Shown here: in pieces, positions 46,393 to 59,350 of the stretch | Numbering within the stretch: the first letter of the stretch is position 1 | Layout of the letters: every line of letters begins with the position of its first letter | Assembly (NCBI GenBank): GCA_016800925.1 | Contig: JABCPU010000008.1 | Coordinates: 1-64,000, forward strand | Direction: 5' to 3' | Source: Suillus spraguei | Taxonomy: Eukaryota; Basidiomycota; Agaricomycetes; Boletales; Suillaceae | Length of the DNA: 64,000 nt | Translations under genes and position numbers: made by a program | Notes under the pieces: generated by a model | Database searches by the model: none | What the model was told of the DNA's origin: nothing | What the model saw: the letters and a program-made list of their open reading frames with translations, nothing else

Positions 46393-46608
46393 ATGTCTAC
46401 CCAATCCTTGGAGCAACGGAAATTACTCTATTCCCGTGAATTAGCAGCGTACACACTCCGGCAGTGGACAGCAGCACAAAAGATAATTGATATGGAAGGA
46501 TTGGAGGCGTGCTTGTCTAGTACCATGCGGGATATCTCGTTGACTTCCCCTGGACCTTCGGCTACGGTACGGGAGAAGAAGGGTGTTAGGCGTACTTCAT
46601 CCTCCTAA
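46393..46608 (+). CDS. Small hypothetical protein (71 aa)
   Basis: Open frame from ATG 46,393 (an in-frame upstream ATG lies at 46,366). The protein is mostly one or two amphipathic helices (SLEQRKLLYSRELAAYTLRQ, QWTAAQKIIDMEGL) with a Ser/Thr/basic tail. Resembles small fungal proteins of unknown role by general look only. Uninterrupted frame and compact spacing between two real genes favour a true gene. Confidence 0.5.
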   Translation: MSTQSLEQRKLLYSRELAAYTLRQWTAAQKIIDMEGLEACLSSTMRDISLTSPGPSATVREKKGVRRTSSS

Positions 46609-46609
46609 C

Positions 46610-47144
46610 CATCAGATGGAGAGAGGGACAATAAAACATGACGAGTTGTTCAAAAATTCATAAATCGTCCTCTGGAAACAAAACGGTCAGCCCCACATCA
46701 TACCAATATGACTTTCCGGTGAGCTCGACGTCGCACAGCGATGGTATCTGAAACCAAGCAGGTGTCAGCCCCAATCTCCAAATAACCAGCTTTGCCGCAC
46801 TAGCTCCACGGATACGTGATGATTCTCACCGATACTCAAGCTAGTCCAGGTCTTTTTATACTAATCACAAAAACTGTATCACTTGTACAGCTCGTTATGC
46901 CATGAATGATGAAGAAGAGAGCGTGGTATTTAAAAGATTACACTAACGCATCATTTTATCCTGTGTCCTGAAAATATGTAGATTATTTAGATAAATGTTG
47001 GTTCCCATATTCCCGATCGTGAGTTCGCAAAGTCCCACCATCAGAGTCTCGGTGTGATAACAATTGAACTCTATACCTCGCATCAGACCACAATTATAGA
47101 TCTACTACATAAATTCCTAGTCAGGCTCGACCTCGAATTATCTT
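46610..47144. other. Intergenic, upstream of biotin synthase
   Basis: No ORF of note. Likely contains the biotin synthase promoter. Confidence 0.4.
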
Positions 47145-48703
47145 TTGCCCAGCATGAACTTCAGTGCTGGCTTTCTTCGACTATCTATTCCCAGATTCAG
47201 CAGGTCACTAGCAACTGTAACCCACGCAACCCGCTCGTCACCACAAAGACATGACTGGACGCGACAAGAAATCCAAAAGATTTACGACAGTCCTCTGTTA
47301 GGCCTTGTCTTCCGCGCAAGCAGCATCCATCGTCAGAATCATGACCCTAGCAAGATCCAGCTATGCACACTTATGAATATCAAAAGTGCGCTTCATTCTC
47401 ACTCTATCTCCATTCTTCTTGTCCTGAACCTTGCATTATAGCTGGTGGATGTTCTGAGGACTGTAGGGAACCTATTATACCGAATAACGATCCTACATTG
47501 ATCTGACCCGTTTACTTAGGCTCGTACTGTTCTCAGTCGTCCAGATACTCGACCCCGACGCAGGCCTCACGTTTGCTTGATATCGAACCTGTCATCGAGG
47601 CAGCACGAAAGGCCAAAGAGAATGGAAGCACAAGGTTTTGCATGGGTGCAGCATGGAGAGACCTTGCAGGACGCAAGAGAGGGTTTGAAAGAATTCTTCA
47701 AATGGTCCGAGAGGTCCGGGGTATGGGGATGGAAGTCTGCACGACCCTTGGCATGCTCAGTCCAGAGCAAGCAAAACAGTTGAAAGAGGCGTATGTATTT
47801 CCTATCTCTCAGCTTCAACTCATTTCACATTTATTTGGACTAGCGGCCTCACTGCATACAATCATAATCTTGATACATCACGTGAATTTTACCCGCAGGT
47901 TTGTTGCATGTTATATTTTGGGGTTGTTACCTGCATCTTTCCCAGGTCATCACGACACGGTCATACGACGAGCGCCTGGACACGATTAGCGCGGTTCGAG
48001 ATGCTGGAATAAGCGTCTGCTCTGGTGGTATATTAGGTCTTGGAGAGTCAGATGCAGATCGCATTGGTTTGATCCAGGAAGTTGCCAAGTATGTTTGTGC
48101 TCAACCGCTCAACTGTCACCTATAACTTTTTTCCTTACCAGTATGCCGGAACACCCCGAATCCTTCCCTGTGAATGCACTCGTACCCATACCGGGCACTC
48201 CACTCGAGGGAAATGAAGTGTGTTTCTTTCATTCATGTTTGTGTTTTAGCTGACATATCATATTTTAAAGCGGGTCGCTCATCATACTTTACTGCGGACG
48301 ATCGCCACCGCGCGCATTGTCCTCCCAGGAACTATAATCAGACTTGCAGCGGGGAGGAACACGCTTACTGAATCTGAGCAGGCCATGTGTTTCATGGCCG
48401 GCGCTAATGCCGTATTCACGGGAGAACAGATGTTGACTACTCCATGTATGTGTATTTCTCCACTGCAAACAGCTAGCTGATGATCGATAAAGGTTCTCCG
48501 TGGACGAGGTAAATCTATGATTTTTCAGGTTTGCATATAGCTGACAAGAACTAACTTTGCTGCAGGATAAGGCAATGATGGGTAGGTGGGGTCTAGAGGG
48601 AATGCAAAGCTTTGAGCAAGCAAGTGTCGCAAAAAAGGAAGGTGCTGCGCTAGGACCACAAGCTACGAGAACAATCTCAGAGTCGCAAGCAGAGTCATCT
48701 TAG
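47145..48703 (+). CDS. BIO2: Biotin synthase (radical SAM, mitochondrial)
   Basis: Inserts sulphur into dethiobiotin, the last step of biotin synthesis, using a radical-SAM 4Fe-4S cluster and an auxiliary iron-sulphur cluster. Nine exons: 47,145-47,385, 47,442-47,462, 47,520-47,790, 47,844-47,898, 47,946-48,088, 48,142-48,217, 48,271-48,445, 48,493-48,508 and 48,566-48,703; 378 aa expected. An Arg/Ser-rich N-terminus ([20 protein letters not shown]) fits a mitochondrial presequence. Core motifs: the CSEDCSYC cysteine triad split over exons 2-3, [45 protein letters not shown] and [15 protein letters not shown]. The 16-nt exon 8 lacks one G (GG at 48,502-48,503) needed for the conserved SPWDEDKAM; all other phases agree. 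Confidence 0.95.
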
Positions 48704-49412
48704 ACAGGCAAATTTGCTGTCCATTATTAGAACAAGCAAGGGACATCATAGATATGTCGGTAGTTTGTGTATGTATGTGTATCTACTTTTTTTGTGACCA
48801 GTGTACGCCTGCGGACTCACCGGCCCATGTGAGTGATTATATATACTCACAAGTAGGTACAACTTATTTCAGCTGATTGCAAGCATCACGCGTTTCTCGG
48901 GGGGTGTGCCGCATCTGCACTATACTGCATTCCCTGTTATGGGGGGGGGGGGTCGGAAGCCGTCCTTGCCTCATGTATGAAATTAAGGCTTCATGGCCTG
49001 CTAATCATTGCACGCAGAAGGCAAATTCAGCCACATGTGACTAATTTCTCCTGCCTGATGTTTCGGATCATGATGACATGCGGGGCGTGAAAAGTCAGTC
49101 TGCCCAAGTCGCCACCAGGGCCATCACATACATAATTCACCCGGTGGATCCAGTTTGTAGTAGTAATTCGGAGTCTATATTATGATTAAGTTCGGAAAAC
49201 GATATGATGTGTGCAATGAAAAAGGGCGACTAGAGCGATGCAAGTAGTGCAAACAATGTGCAAGCGCGACATCATGATGAGGAGCAAGGCTTAGCCCATA
49301 TTATTATGTAATTACGGGATTATCATATTTCACCCGACCTCATCATAAGCAAAGTTGAGTTTTCATCGGGTTGATAATTGGTTTATAACATCCTCAACGT
49401 TCAACAGACACT
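48704..49412. other. Intergenic with a 12-G run
   Basis: Twelve consecutive G at 48,941-48,952, otherwise unremarkable; no gene seen. Includes the 3' region of biotin synthase and the promoter of the next gene. Confidence 0.5.
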
Positions 49413-50419
49413 ATGCAAAGCTTAAGTGCACCAAAAAGAGCCCATGAAGAAATGAGGTTAGCCCCGATTACGCGTGCATTTCAGATGTTTCATGACCTGT
49501 TTAGTCTGCTAGTCCTCAATGATCACAACGCGTGGTATTACCCCTCGCAAGGCTTAAGCTCAGACGATGAAGACTTAGCAGTCAGCATAGTTGGCGGCAA
49601 CTGGGGAAACAAGATGAGAAAAGGTAGTAGATGGGTTCGCAAAGGAAAAATGGCCGCATGGGGTCCTGGCATGGACGACTGGGAGGTGGGCTAAGTTATT
49701 TACTCCAGACACTCTTAACCTTCAACCAGGCTGAGGACCGTGCCCGTAAACGCATCAAATGTCTGTTACCTGAAAGAAGATCGCCCTCCCCGCCTTGCCT
49801 TCCTCATATGCGATCGCCTTCACCACCACTCCTCGCTCCCTATCCACCACCTATCGGTCAGCACTTCAGTTTCGCCTCATTCGTCATGGATAAGTCTGTG
49901 ACCCATTCTTTCCGGTCAAGTTTGTTGGACGAACTGGAATACGCCACCAATAGTCTTATTGAAGGAGAAGCTGTCATGAGACGTGCCCTGGGGAGGCTCT
50001 GGCAAGTCATAAGCGAAGACCCAGACAAACAATTAGATGAGGAGCGTGTGATCCCGAAACAGGAAGAGCAGGAAGATATTGAAGACGAAGAAGACGAGCA
50101 GGAACGTAGGATGGCCCGTGCTCCAGATCTTACCCCAATAGCTCATAAGCTTTTCCTGGTTTCGTATGCTGACAGTGGTCCGCCTGTGATTGACCCGTCA
50201 CAATTTGCTTCCCCGGAAATGCAGCAGGACAGTCTAGAAAAATCTCTAGCAACTTTGCGGGAGCTGCAAGATGATGGGAGGGAGTATGTTGAGCGTCTTC
50301 AAGAGATTAGGGAAAATCTTGGAGATACTCGAGCACAACGGAACATCATCTGGGAAATGGTACGGGAAAAAGCCGTCAAGGAATTGCAGGAAGCAGTCTT
50401 TAGCGTCGCTATGGACTGA
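49413..50419 (+). CDS. Rxt2-like subunit of the Rpd3L/Sin3 histone deacetylase complex
   Basis: Exons 49,413-49,685 and 49,730-50,419 join in phase 0 (320 aa). The N-terminal part carries WGNKMRKGSRWVRKGKMAAW, which fits the Rxt2 N-terminal domain (GN+x+RG.RxV+xG), followed by AEDRARKRIK, a proline-rich linker and an acidic stretch (EEQEDIEDEEDEQE). A long helical C-terminal half ends in a coiled coil (LEKSLATLRELQDDGREYVE). Rxt2 proteins are nuclear subunits of the large Rpd3 deacetylase complex that represses transcription. The C-terminal half is lineage-variable. Family assignment rests on the N-terminal motif only. Confidence 0.62.
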
Positions 50420-50688
50420 TGGTGATCGATGCGGGGAGGTCAACCGGTCACATTCCATATTGTACATTTTACTACTAGGGAAGCGTCAGTAATAATAACA
50501 TCCACCTGTTACCACTATTATATATCGCACTTGAATGTTCTGTTTAGAGGGCGCGGTAATGTTGTGTATCCGAGGTGACACTGGATTGGTGGCACTGGCA
50601 CTGGACCTGACTAACCCTTGCTTCTCCATTCTCTGAACGGGCAACTACTTCTCTTCAATTTATTTTCAGTGACATTATTAACAACACC

Positions 50689-53600
50689 ATGACCATTATT
50701 CCAGACGTCTCCCGCCTGACCTTGGATGATCCAGGTCCTGAGATGCACCAGACGGAAATTCCAGACGATATCAACCATCCGACCGACCGGTATATGCGGA
50801 AGCTCAAGCTCTATGCGAATTCCATCCCATATGCAGTTGAATCAAATGCACGGATGCAGGACATGTTGGATTTTATCCTAAGGCGTATAACACAATGTGT
50901 AGAGGCAAAGGATTTCGAACCGGGTCTTATCCAGTGGGACAGCATGATCACTTAGTGAGCGCCAGTAAATTCACCCAGGAATTCAAAATTTCTTACGGGC
51001 ATCGCAGCTGGAATATGCTCAAGTACCCATTTCCAAAGGAGAAGCGTATTCGCCTTGCGAAGCTGTATTTTCATATCGCAACGACCCCTGGTATGCCTAC
51101 GCAAGTAATGGCCGTCTGTGCGGATGGATTATCGAATTTGACTCGTTCGAAAAAGAAATTGAGCATTGACGACATGAGACTTCCGTGGAAGCCTATCTAT
51201 GATATCCTTCGGGAAGACTTGTTTTTAACTCGACGTCAATTCGAGTACAGGCAGGTTACACTCGCTCTTCGATAATGGCACCATCTAACAGTCGACGCAG
51301 CCAACTCTCGTGGTGTATGGGCTACATTGCTGACATATCGAGGAGGTTCTTCCACCCTGCGGCCATTGAAGAGATGCTAAGCACTTTCCTGCCAGGGTTT
51401 AATGGGACCAACCTAGACGTGAGTTTGTTCCAGCAAAAACAGCTACACATTCCTTAGCTTGCCTGCAGAGCGTTCTTTCGTCACAGTACTATCTTCTGAC
51501 ATTCTTACCATTGACACATCCTCAATCATATCTCCCTATGTTATGTCGTTTGTGGGAGTCCATCAACTCCTACATGTACGATGAAAGGATGTTACAATTC
51601 CTGTCACGCCTCGCAGAAATGCACGTGGACCCAACCATCAGTGATCCTGCTCGCATTTATGATATTCTCGATGATGAAAAGTCTGAAGATGAGGGTAGAC
51701 CGAAGTGGAAACAAGATGATTACCATGCAGGACAGACGTGGTCTGGCCTCTATAAGGAAGTTGGAATATTCACTGAGCACGAGTGGCATCTTATTATGTG
51801 TAAATGCCTTGCCTCGATGGGTGGGCAGCCATTGATAATTTACGTCTTCAATCAAGGCTGACTGATTATCGGTGCCTTTTGTAGCAATTCCACTGAAGGA
51901 TACTGGGTCGCTCACCACGGGACCTATGGCCGACTCTTCTTCAAGTTTTGAAATTGGAAGGTTGCCCAAAGCAAACTGGCGTATCCGTAAGCAGATTCCC
52001 TTCGCAGAAACAGCTTTGTTGACATCTCATTTAGCATCTCTCGCCAAACTTATCGTGTACTCTATAGCCCCTGATGGTGCTTCTGCACCTCCTTCTACTG
52101 CATCTACGCCATGGTATACACCAATGACTTCAGGCGTTAGCACCCCTCAAGTTAGCGGTTCTGTAGGCGATTATCTTACAGTGCCACTCCATAAGTGGGA
52201 GCCACCGAAGCTATATCTAGCTGGTTCTAAAGCTCTGGATTCGCTTGCGCGTCTCATTGCCTCTACGGAACATTTCTTCCACCCCACCAACTCTGGAAGT
52301 TGGACATCCGATGTTCGTCGTTCATTCGCATCGGGCTTGAATTTCCGCTAAGTTATTGGCCGACACTGTAATTGCTGACAATGTCATATAGCTCACTGCC
52401 TTCGTCAAGTACATCGTGTACGAGTTCAACAAACGTGAGCTCCCTTTCAGGTTTAAGTGCTTATTAGCGCAATGTTGACACATAAGTTGCAAGGCTGGCA
52501 CGAAGAACAACTGCCCGACTGCAAAACACCGGTGGTATGCAGTTTGTTTCTCTTTAATCAGTCAAGAAATTTAGGTTACCCATCAGGCTCGACGACTCAC
52601 CCGGGAGATGAAAAAAGAATTAGTCAAGTGCCTTCGGACAGTTGTGTTACTTGCCATCTTCTCCCAGGATAGTTCCACTGTTTCAAATGTCCAGAGCGCT
52701 CTAAAGTCCATGTCGTGCATGGAGCCTGACCTGGTATTCCAGCCAATTTTGGAACGAGCTATCCCGTCGCTAGAGGCTCTCGTTGAGGTACTGCTGCTCC
52801 TGTTGCCAACTGTTCCTTCCTCACAGTTCCTTAGACCCAGCGCACGTTGTCCGTGATCAAGGCATTGAGCTCTATTGTTCCTGCGATCGTTTCTCGAGAC
52901 ATTTATTATCCAGGTGCTAAGCATTTAATCACCATTCTGCAGTTACTTGTACCTGGCATCGATCTTGTAAGTAGCCAATCTCATTTAAGCACCACCCTCT
53001 CACTCCCGTTAAATGCAGAATGATCCAACTAAAACGGTACTTAAACACCCCAAATGCTTCGCCTATCTAATGTCTTATTTATAAGCTTTGCACGACGGCA
53101 TTTCTGTCGGAAGTGTCACAGTACATTATGTTTGGGGACGTGACATCCTCCGAGGGCTCAGGGGCTTCTGACGTGGACATTTCCCTTGGTCAAATTACTT
53201 TAGATAATGGCCTGGAGGATACTATGGAATTGTCTCATGAAGCTGAGGATGCGCTTCTCAGAGACAGCACCGGCAGTTTTGCGAGCTGGGTAGCCAGCTT
53301 CATACGTCGCGTTATCCAGCTACTTGAGAATCTCCCGGAAGAAGGGCCGGATGGTTCAGCCGGAGGGACTACGGAAGGTATCTTGACTTCACGTGAATGT
53401 TTCTATTAACTGACCAGTTTCTCTTCAGTACAAGTGGTGGACGCTGTGACTGGTGCATGCAGTCAAATCTGTGTTCATTTATCCGATCCACTTTTCGACC
53501 TCGTGCTCAATATGATTTTCGATTACGCAAGCACAAATGTTCGCTCTAATGCCGTTCGTGCGATACACCAGTTAGTCGAATGCATCGCGAATGCCCACCC

Positions 53601-56600
53601 CGAAAAGACTCTGGCCAAGTTCTTGCCCTTCTGTGCGGCCAACATCCACACAGAAATAGAACATGGTGCTAGTTCAGTGAGGACGACATCTCTATCATTG
53701 CCGCTTCCGTCAGATGCGACCTTGCACTGGAGTAAGATTTCATCTCAACTGTAGCAGCGTCGAGCGCTAATCTCCTTGTTACATCATAGATCTCGCTATC
53801 CTCCGCGGCTGTGTCTATAAGTGTGTTCTCTCCCAATCATCTTGCATGCGCTAACAAACACCTGAACAGTGATGGTTCAGCAGTCAGTGATCCTAAACCA
53901 TCCACTCTGGCGTGAGTTGATGTCATTTCAGCTTCTCAAATACAGGGACGAGCTCTTGTCATTATTGACTCTGCTACGCGACAAAACTTTCTCTAAACGG
54001 GGTTACACTTGGAGCGGAAAGTTACTCTCCAGCGCATTAATTACACTCACTCATACTTATCCAATCGAAAACAAGTTCGTCAACCCCGAACAGTGGAACG
54101 ATGAAGGTTCGCAGCTCGTGCTTTAAGATGCGTTGACTGAGTATCTGCAGAATTTCAGAGAAACCATCACTTGTACTGGGGCAAGTTATTTGAGCCCGGT
54201 GAAGTCAAGGTGCGCAACATTTGACAATTGGAAGGGTGTCAAATAATCAGCACCGCAGATCACATGGCATGTCCCAAGTGCTGAAGAGATTGACTTTTCG
54301 CTTCAACTATTTCGCGAATTGGTCGAACCTGCGATGACTCGCCTTGACTTGTTGCTGCTTGAAACCTGTAAGTTTGTGGAGTATATTTTAACCTTATACT
54401 GAAAAGCAGCATAGCGTCCCGAGACGCTATTTGGAGGAATGACTTTTGTCGGTACGTTTACAATGACTGGTCGATCAACTGTAAATTGACACTTCTGAGT
54501 AGCTATCTCAGTTTTGTCCGAGAAGCATTCACCGGAATTCCAACACTCTTTAAGGAGTTCATACTACCAGACGTGTTACAATCTATGCTCGCCTCAAGTG
54601 ACATTATGTACGTCATGTTGGCACCCGTGGCTGTTTGTCTAACCTACCTGCAGTAATGAAATTCCCGAAATGATTGCATCAATCGAGCCTTTGGCTTCCG
54701 GGTTTTGCCTCACAGACCCGCAAGATGCACGGTATAAGTACATCACTAAACTTCGGCGTCGATTCGGCGAGTTTTTGCACGCAGCGTCCCTGTCTTTGCA
54801 AAGACAAGGCGAGGAGAATACAGTTGATGCTGTACAGATGCTTGTACGTACTCTTATGGTATCTCATGGCTTACTTTTCACACTTCTAAAGATCTGTTCA
54901 ATCCGCACCTATTTGCTCGAGTATGGTGACAGCAAGGACAGGTCTGTAGTGACTTTACTTATGTCGACGTTACTGAATATTTTACACAGCTACTACGTAA
55001 ACTCCGACCAATACAACTCAGAGATTGGTGTGGCTCGTCAGTATGCAGGACAGAAGGTTTGGCCGCGCGCAGTGTTTGTCCGAAAAGCTCGGTAAACCAC
55101 TATTACATTTCTTTCTGTTTCGACTTCTAATCTCTACATTGTTAGATTTTATCATTCCTGTCGACTGCTGTGGAACTCCATCGAGAGAGCCAGAGGTCCG
55201 CTTGAGAACTCCTTGCTGGACGATGTCGTTGAATGGTCAATGTGGCATTATCCGTCAGGTAATTGATCGTTCTTTGTTTCATGAATACTGATTCATCTCA
55301 CATACTTACAGTGCGGCAGTGAGTGAACCCCAGTCTTTTTCCCTTGATGAAATTTCAACCATTGGTTCAAGATCAAGCCAGTCTCTTCTCGAGTCCTTGA
55401 CTTCAGTAAGTGTCTATATATGTTATGGGTGCCACGGACGTATAATTGTCACATGTGCAGGTGTACGATGGTCTTCGTCTTCGAGCTCTTCCGGCATTGT
55501 ATGCAGCCCTACAGCCTGGTACTGATGATGATCGCATGAAAGGAGCATTGTGGACGTTGAATATATCATCGTTTGGTGAGCCATACCTCTTAACAGTAGA
55601 TTTCATCTAATCATCTCCTCAGGGCAATTTGCGATATCGGGTGAGTAATACGCATGTCTTTTTTTGAAATAGCTAGACTCATTCTTCTTCAGAACCGACG
55701 TTAGTGCCAGAAATCATCCAGCAGCTCCTTGGGTGCCATCATAATGAGAAGGTACTTTTCCCCTTGGCCTTCTTCAAACTTGGTGACAGCTTTTTTCAGC
55801 CTTCTATCCAAAATTGTGTATCTACGGTAACAGATACATGTGCGAACTACTTTCTCCTCTTGTTTTTTTTCTAAATTGCTTCAAGGTCTGGGCAGCTTCT
55901 CGGAGCCTTGCTATCTTATCTATGACGTTAAGAATTCCGCCCTCGACGAAGCGTTACTTGCTCTGAAGAGCTGCTTGTCGTTTAAGAAGTCAGAGGATTC
56001 CATCACTCTACGGGCCCGTGAGAAGCGCATCGAGCGTGTGCATTTAATGAACGAAGAATATAACCGAATGGTAGGCAATATACTATCCTTATTGATATGT
56101 CCCACTACTGAGGCTTGGACAGATTGAAGCGGTTCTCCAAATTGCCAGTGATACCACAACACATTGGCGCTATGCGATAGTAGCGGTTAGGGTCCTCCGC
56201 ACTCTGCTGCGCCGGGATACTCCAACTTCGCCTAATCACCTTCGTCTTTTCTTGGAGAAAGTATGTGATAGCGATCCTACCATGGTGGGTTCCTGTGGTT
56301 TACTAGGTCACCGTAAGGATGTTGACATTTTTGTGGATATTAGCGCTACGTGAGATCATGACTGACATTGAATTAGTTCCAAACTAACTTACTCTACATA
56401 TCAGTATGCGCAAAGAGGTATTATGAAAGCACTCAGATACATCAAGCTTCGATCGTACTGTCGAAATCCAGCGGCTTTGGCTTTATTCTCCCCGACCAAC
56501 CCACTACGATGCAACATTCCCATTGAAGGGTCATATTCGACGACCGCTGAGATACTCATGAATTTCAGGTCACGGGTCCCTATCAGATCTTCGGAGACTC

Positions 56601-59156
56601 TTGATCTTAACAAGTGGGTCCTTCTAGAGTCACAGTAACAAGTACTCACTCCCATCGAAGTATATTTTGCGATACGCTACATCAAGGCTGGCTTGCTTGG
56701 AGTGGTACACTGGTAGCATACAAACTACCTCATGGGTTGAAAAGCACCTTCGAATGGGAGCCATCCAGCGCAGAGGCTTTGTCTTGCCTACGTGAAATAG
56801 CAGTGGATGCAGACTTCTGGAAGAAACTTTCCGGACATTTTGCTGAAGAGAACCACGAGAGCACTGTGGTACAAGACCATATATCATGTGTCAAATCAAT
56901 ATGTGAGTTCAATCTTAGTTCGCAATCAGCCTCTGTAATTTCGAGATAGTCCAAGTATTGGGTGATGAACCCTGGAACCTGTTGAAGCCCAAACTAGAGA
57001 TGCTGTTAGCCGACCAGGATAAAAACAAACAAAGGGCCGCAGCAGAACTTTTGGCTGGTGTTCTAAACGGTGAGCAACTTGCAGATGTAAAATTTTGTAT
57101 GCTGATTGTTGCAGGTTCTAAACATTGGCCACAAGAGGCTCAAGATCAAATCTGGCAATGGTTCACACCCTACATTAAGAAGACGCTAGATCAGAGCATG
57201 AAGACAGAGACTGTACCCATATGGGCTTCGTTTGTCGAGGTGTGTGACCGAGAGCTTGTAGCTTTGTACACCTATCTAAATGACTTTCAGTACATGTTCC
57301 ATCACAAAGACCCGCGACGACTCCAACCACTCGTTGAGCACATCGTTGAACAGTTCGAGAGCATGGACTACAATGGTCCATCATCCCTGGAATCTGTCAA
57401 AGTTCTGGCATTATTTCGGGCATTCTACACCGAATTGGAGTGGAAATTCACATCTTGGTCAGACAGCACTATGGGACGATTTTGGCGCGAAGTACACAGT
57501 GAACACGATGATGTCAGTGCTTTCACAATCTGATCTGTGATTCAGTGATGATACTAATGGTTAATAGGTAAGATCCCATATTGCTGAGATGATGGCATTC
57601 TGCAACAGTATCAAGGTTGGCGATTTTTGCGTCCCACTATATATGTATAGGTGGCTGACTTTGATGGGTAGTGGCGACCCAAACTCACGTCTCCCGATGT
57701 CGAAGCTTTCGTACGGGAATGTCGAGAAGTGACTGATGATACAGACATCATGGGCATATGCGGTACCTATCACACAAGCAGAGTCATCGAACTCGTGGAC
57801 AACTTCAAAGTATGGAGAGAACAGCGGCTACCAGGTGTGAGAGCCCATCAGTCGACCTATGACAGGTAACGGATGTTACTCATTTCTTCAAAGTGACTGC
57901 TGAATACTCTTAGGGTTGGGATCGTCGTTTGTCGATGGCTGTTCCTGTCAGTCCACAGTACTGATGCCATATCTGCATTCGACTACATTTTGCCTCTTAT
58001 GGTGCGTAGTCTATCACAGCTGGCGAGGAAGTCATGATATATGGTTCTTTCAGCCTGAACTGTTCCGTTTCACTGAAGGTACGGTTCTTGATGATACATG
58101 TCAGTCAATGTTAAAAACCTCCTCTTAGTGCATGATAATGAGGAGCTAGTAAGGCATGCTAATGTACTTCTTGTTCGCATGTGCGGAGTCGCTCCTCCAC
58201 GATCAATGGTCGGCCCCTTATTGAATGCTATATTCTCCGCCATCCAGACGTCACCAGTGAGACATTTACCAGCGTCCATAACTGTGCCGGACTCACTTTT
58301 GTAGTCATGGAAAGTTCGCTTAAAGGCCTTGCCAATTCTACAGGGTGAGTTACTGCTACTTTGGTCTGGTGCTTGACGACATCACATTTTTTACCCAGTT
58401 CTATACTTCCGACAACTTCCCCTGATTAGTGAAAGCGAAGTCAATGACATTCTAGACGTAAGTAGTTCTATTGATTTTATATCGCGCCTGCACTGATTAA
58501 TTGTAGGTATTGTGTCAATGTTTGGACGACGAAGTCGTGGAGGTGCGAGAGATGGTTGGGACGTGAGTCTCGGGAAACTGTCTTCAAAACTCTTCTAACT
58601 CTCTTTCAGCACCTTGTCGGGAATACTTCGACTGTCTCCGAGGCGCAGCGTTGTGACTTTGAAGGTTAGTCAGCAGTTGCATGGACTTTCGATTTCATCC
58701 ACTCTTTTGTCTAGGACCGTTTTGTCAAATTGGCGGGAAAGTTCAGCTCCCCGATCGCGTATCGCCAGTTTACAATGCTGCTGTCCGTCAACGGCACGCC
58801 GCCATCATTGGCATATGTGCTCTCATTGACAGTTTCCCGTACACCATCGAGAAATGGATGCCAGGGCTCTTGACGACAGTAATGCTGGAACATACACATG
58901 ATCCCGTGAGCAAGCTCCCATTTACTTGGCTGTACATTCTGATCTTCTGTGGTGCAGATTCCGATTTCGACAACTATCCACAGGTGCGCGAGCAACTTTA
59001 GGAAAACACATCAAGACACTTGGCACGAAGACTCCCGGCGCTTTACCGATGATCAGCTGGCAGCTCTGTCGACATTACTGACCGGATCATCTTATTGTAA
59101 GTGCATATTACAGTTTGTTCATTCTCATTAATCATGACACATTGTTAGATGCTTGA
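50689..59156 (+). CDS. BLM10: Proteasome activator Blm10/PA200
   Basis: Giant HEAT-repeat protein that caps the 20S proteasome and helps its assembly. A many-exon gene of 8.5 kb. Start ATG 50,689 (MTIIPDVSRLTLDDPG). Early signatures are IPYAVESNARMQDMLDFIL and, after an intron of about 50 bp ending at 51,007, WNMLKYPFPKEKRIRLAKLY, then LPWKPIYDILREDLFLTRRQ and MGYIADISRRFFHPAAIEEM. The middle has FNVHFL-free helical repeats with segments such as VLNHPLWRELMSFQLLKYRD (about 53,890) and LLWNSIERARGPLENSLLDD (about 55,190). The last exons give RRFTDDQLAALSTLL and SSYYA: the final Y codon is split by an intron (T/AT), producing the family's C-terminal HbYX motif YYA that docks into the 20S pocket. 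Convergent with the HIT gene 195 bp downstream. Confidence 0.93.
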
Positions 59157-59350
59157 TCTTTGAAACCCGAAATTTATTTTGCAGATCATGACAAGCAAAT
59201 GTTGAATATTTACATATTGAATCGTATAGAAGTAGGCTAGAGAAATCAATTCCAATACTTCATATACAAAAAAGTTTAGTCGGCGATGGACGACTATAGT
59301 CCGAGGACTTGCTGTGTACGTGAAATATATCCGGTACTTCAGATTCTTTG

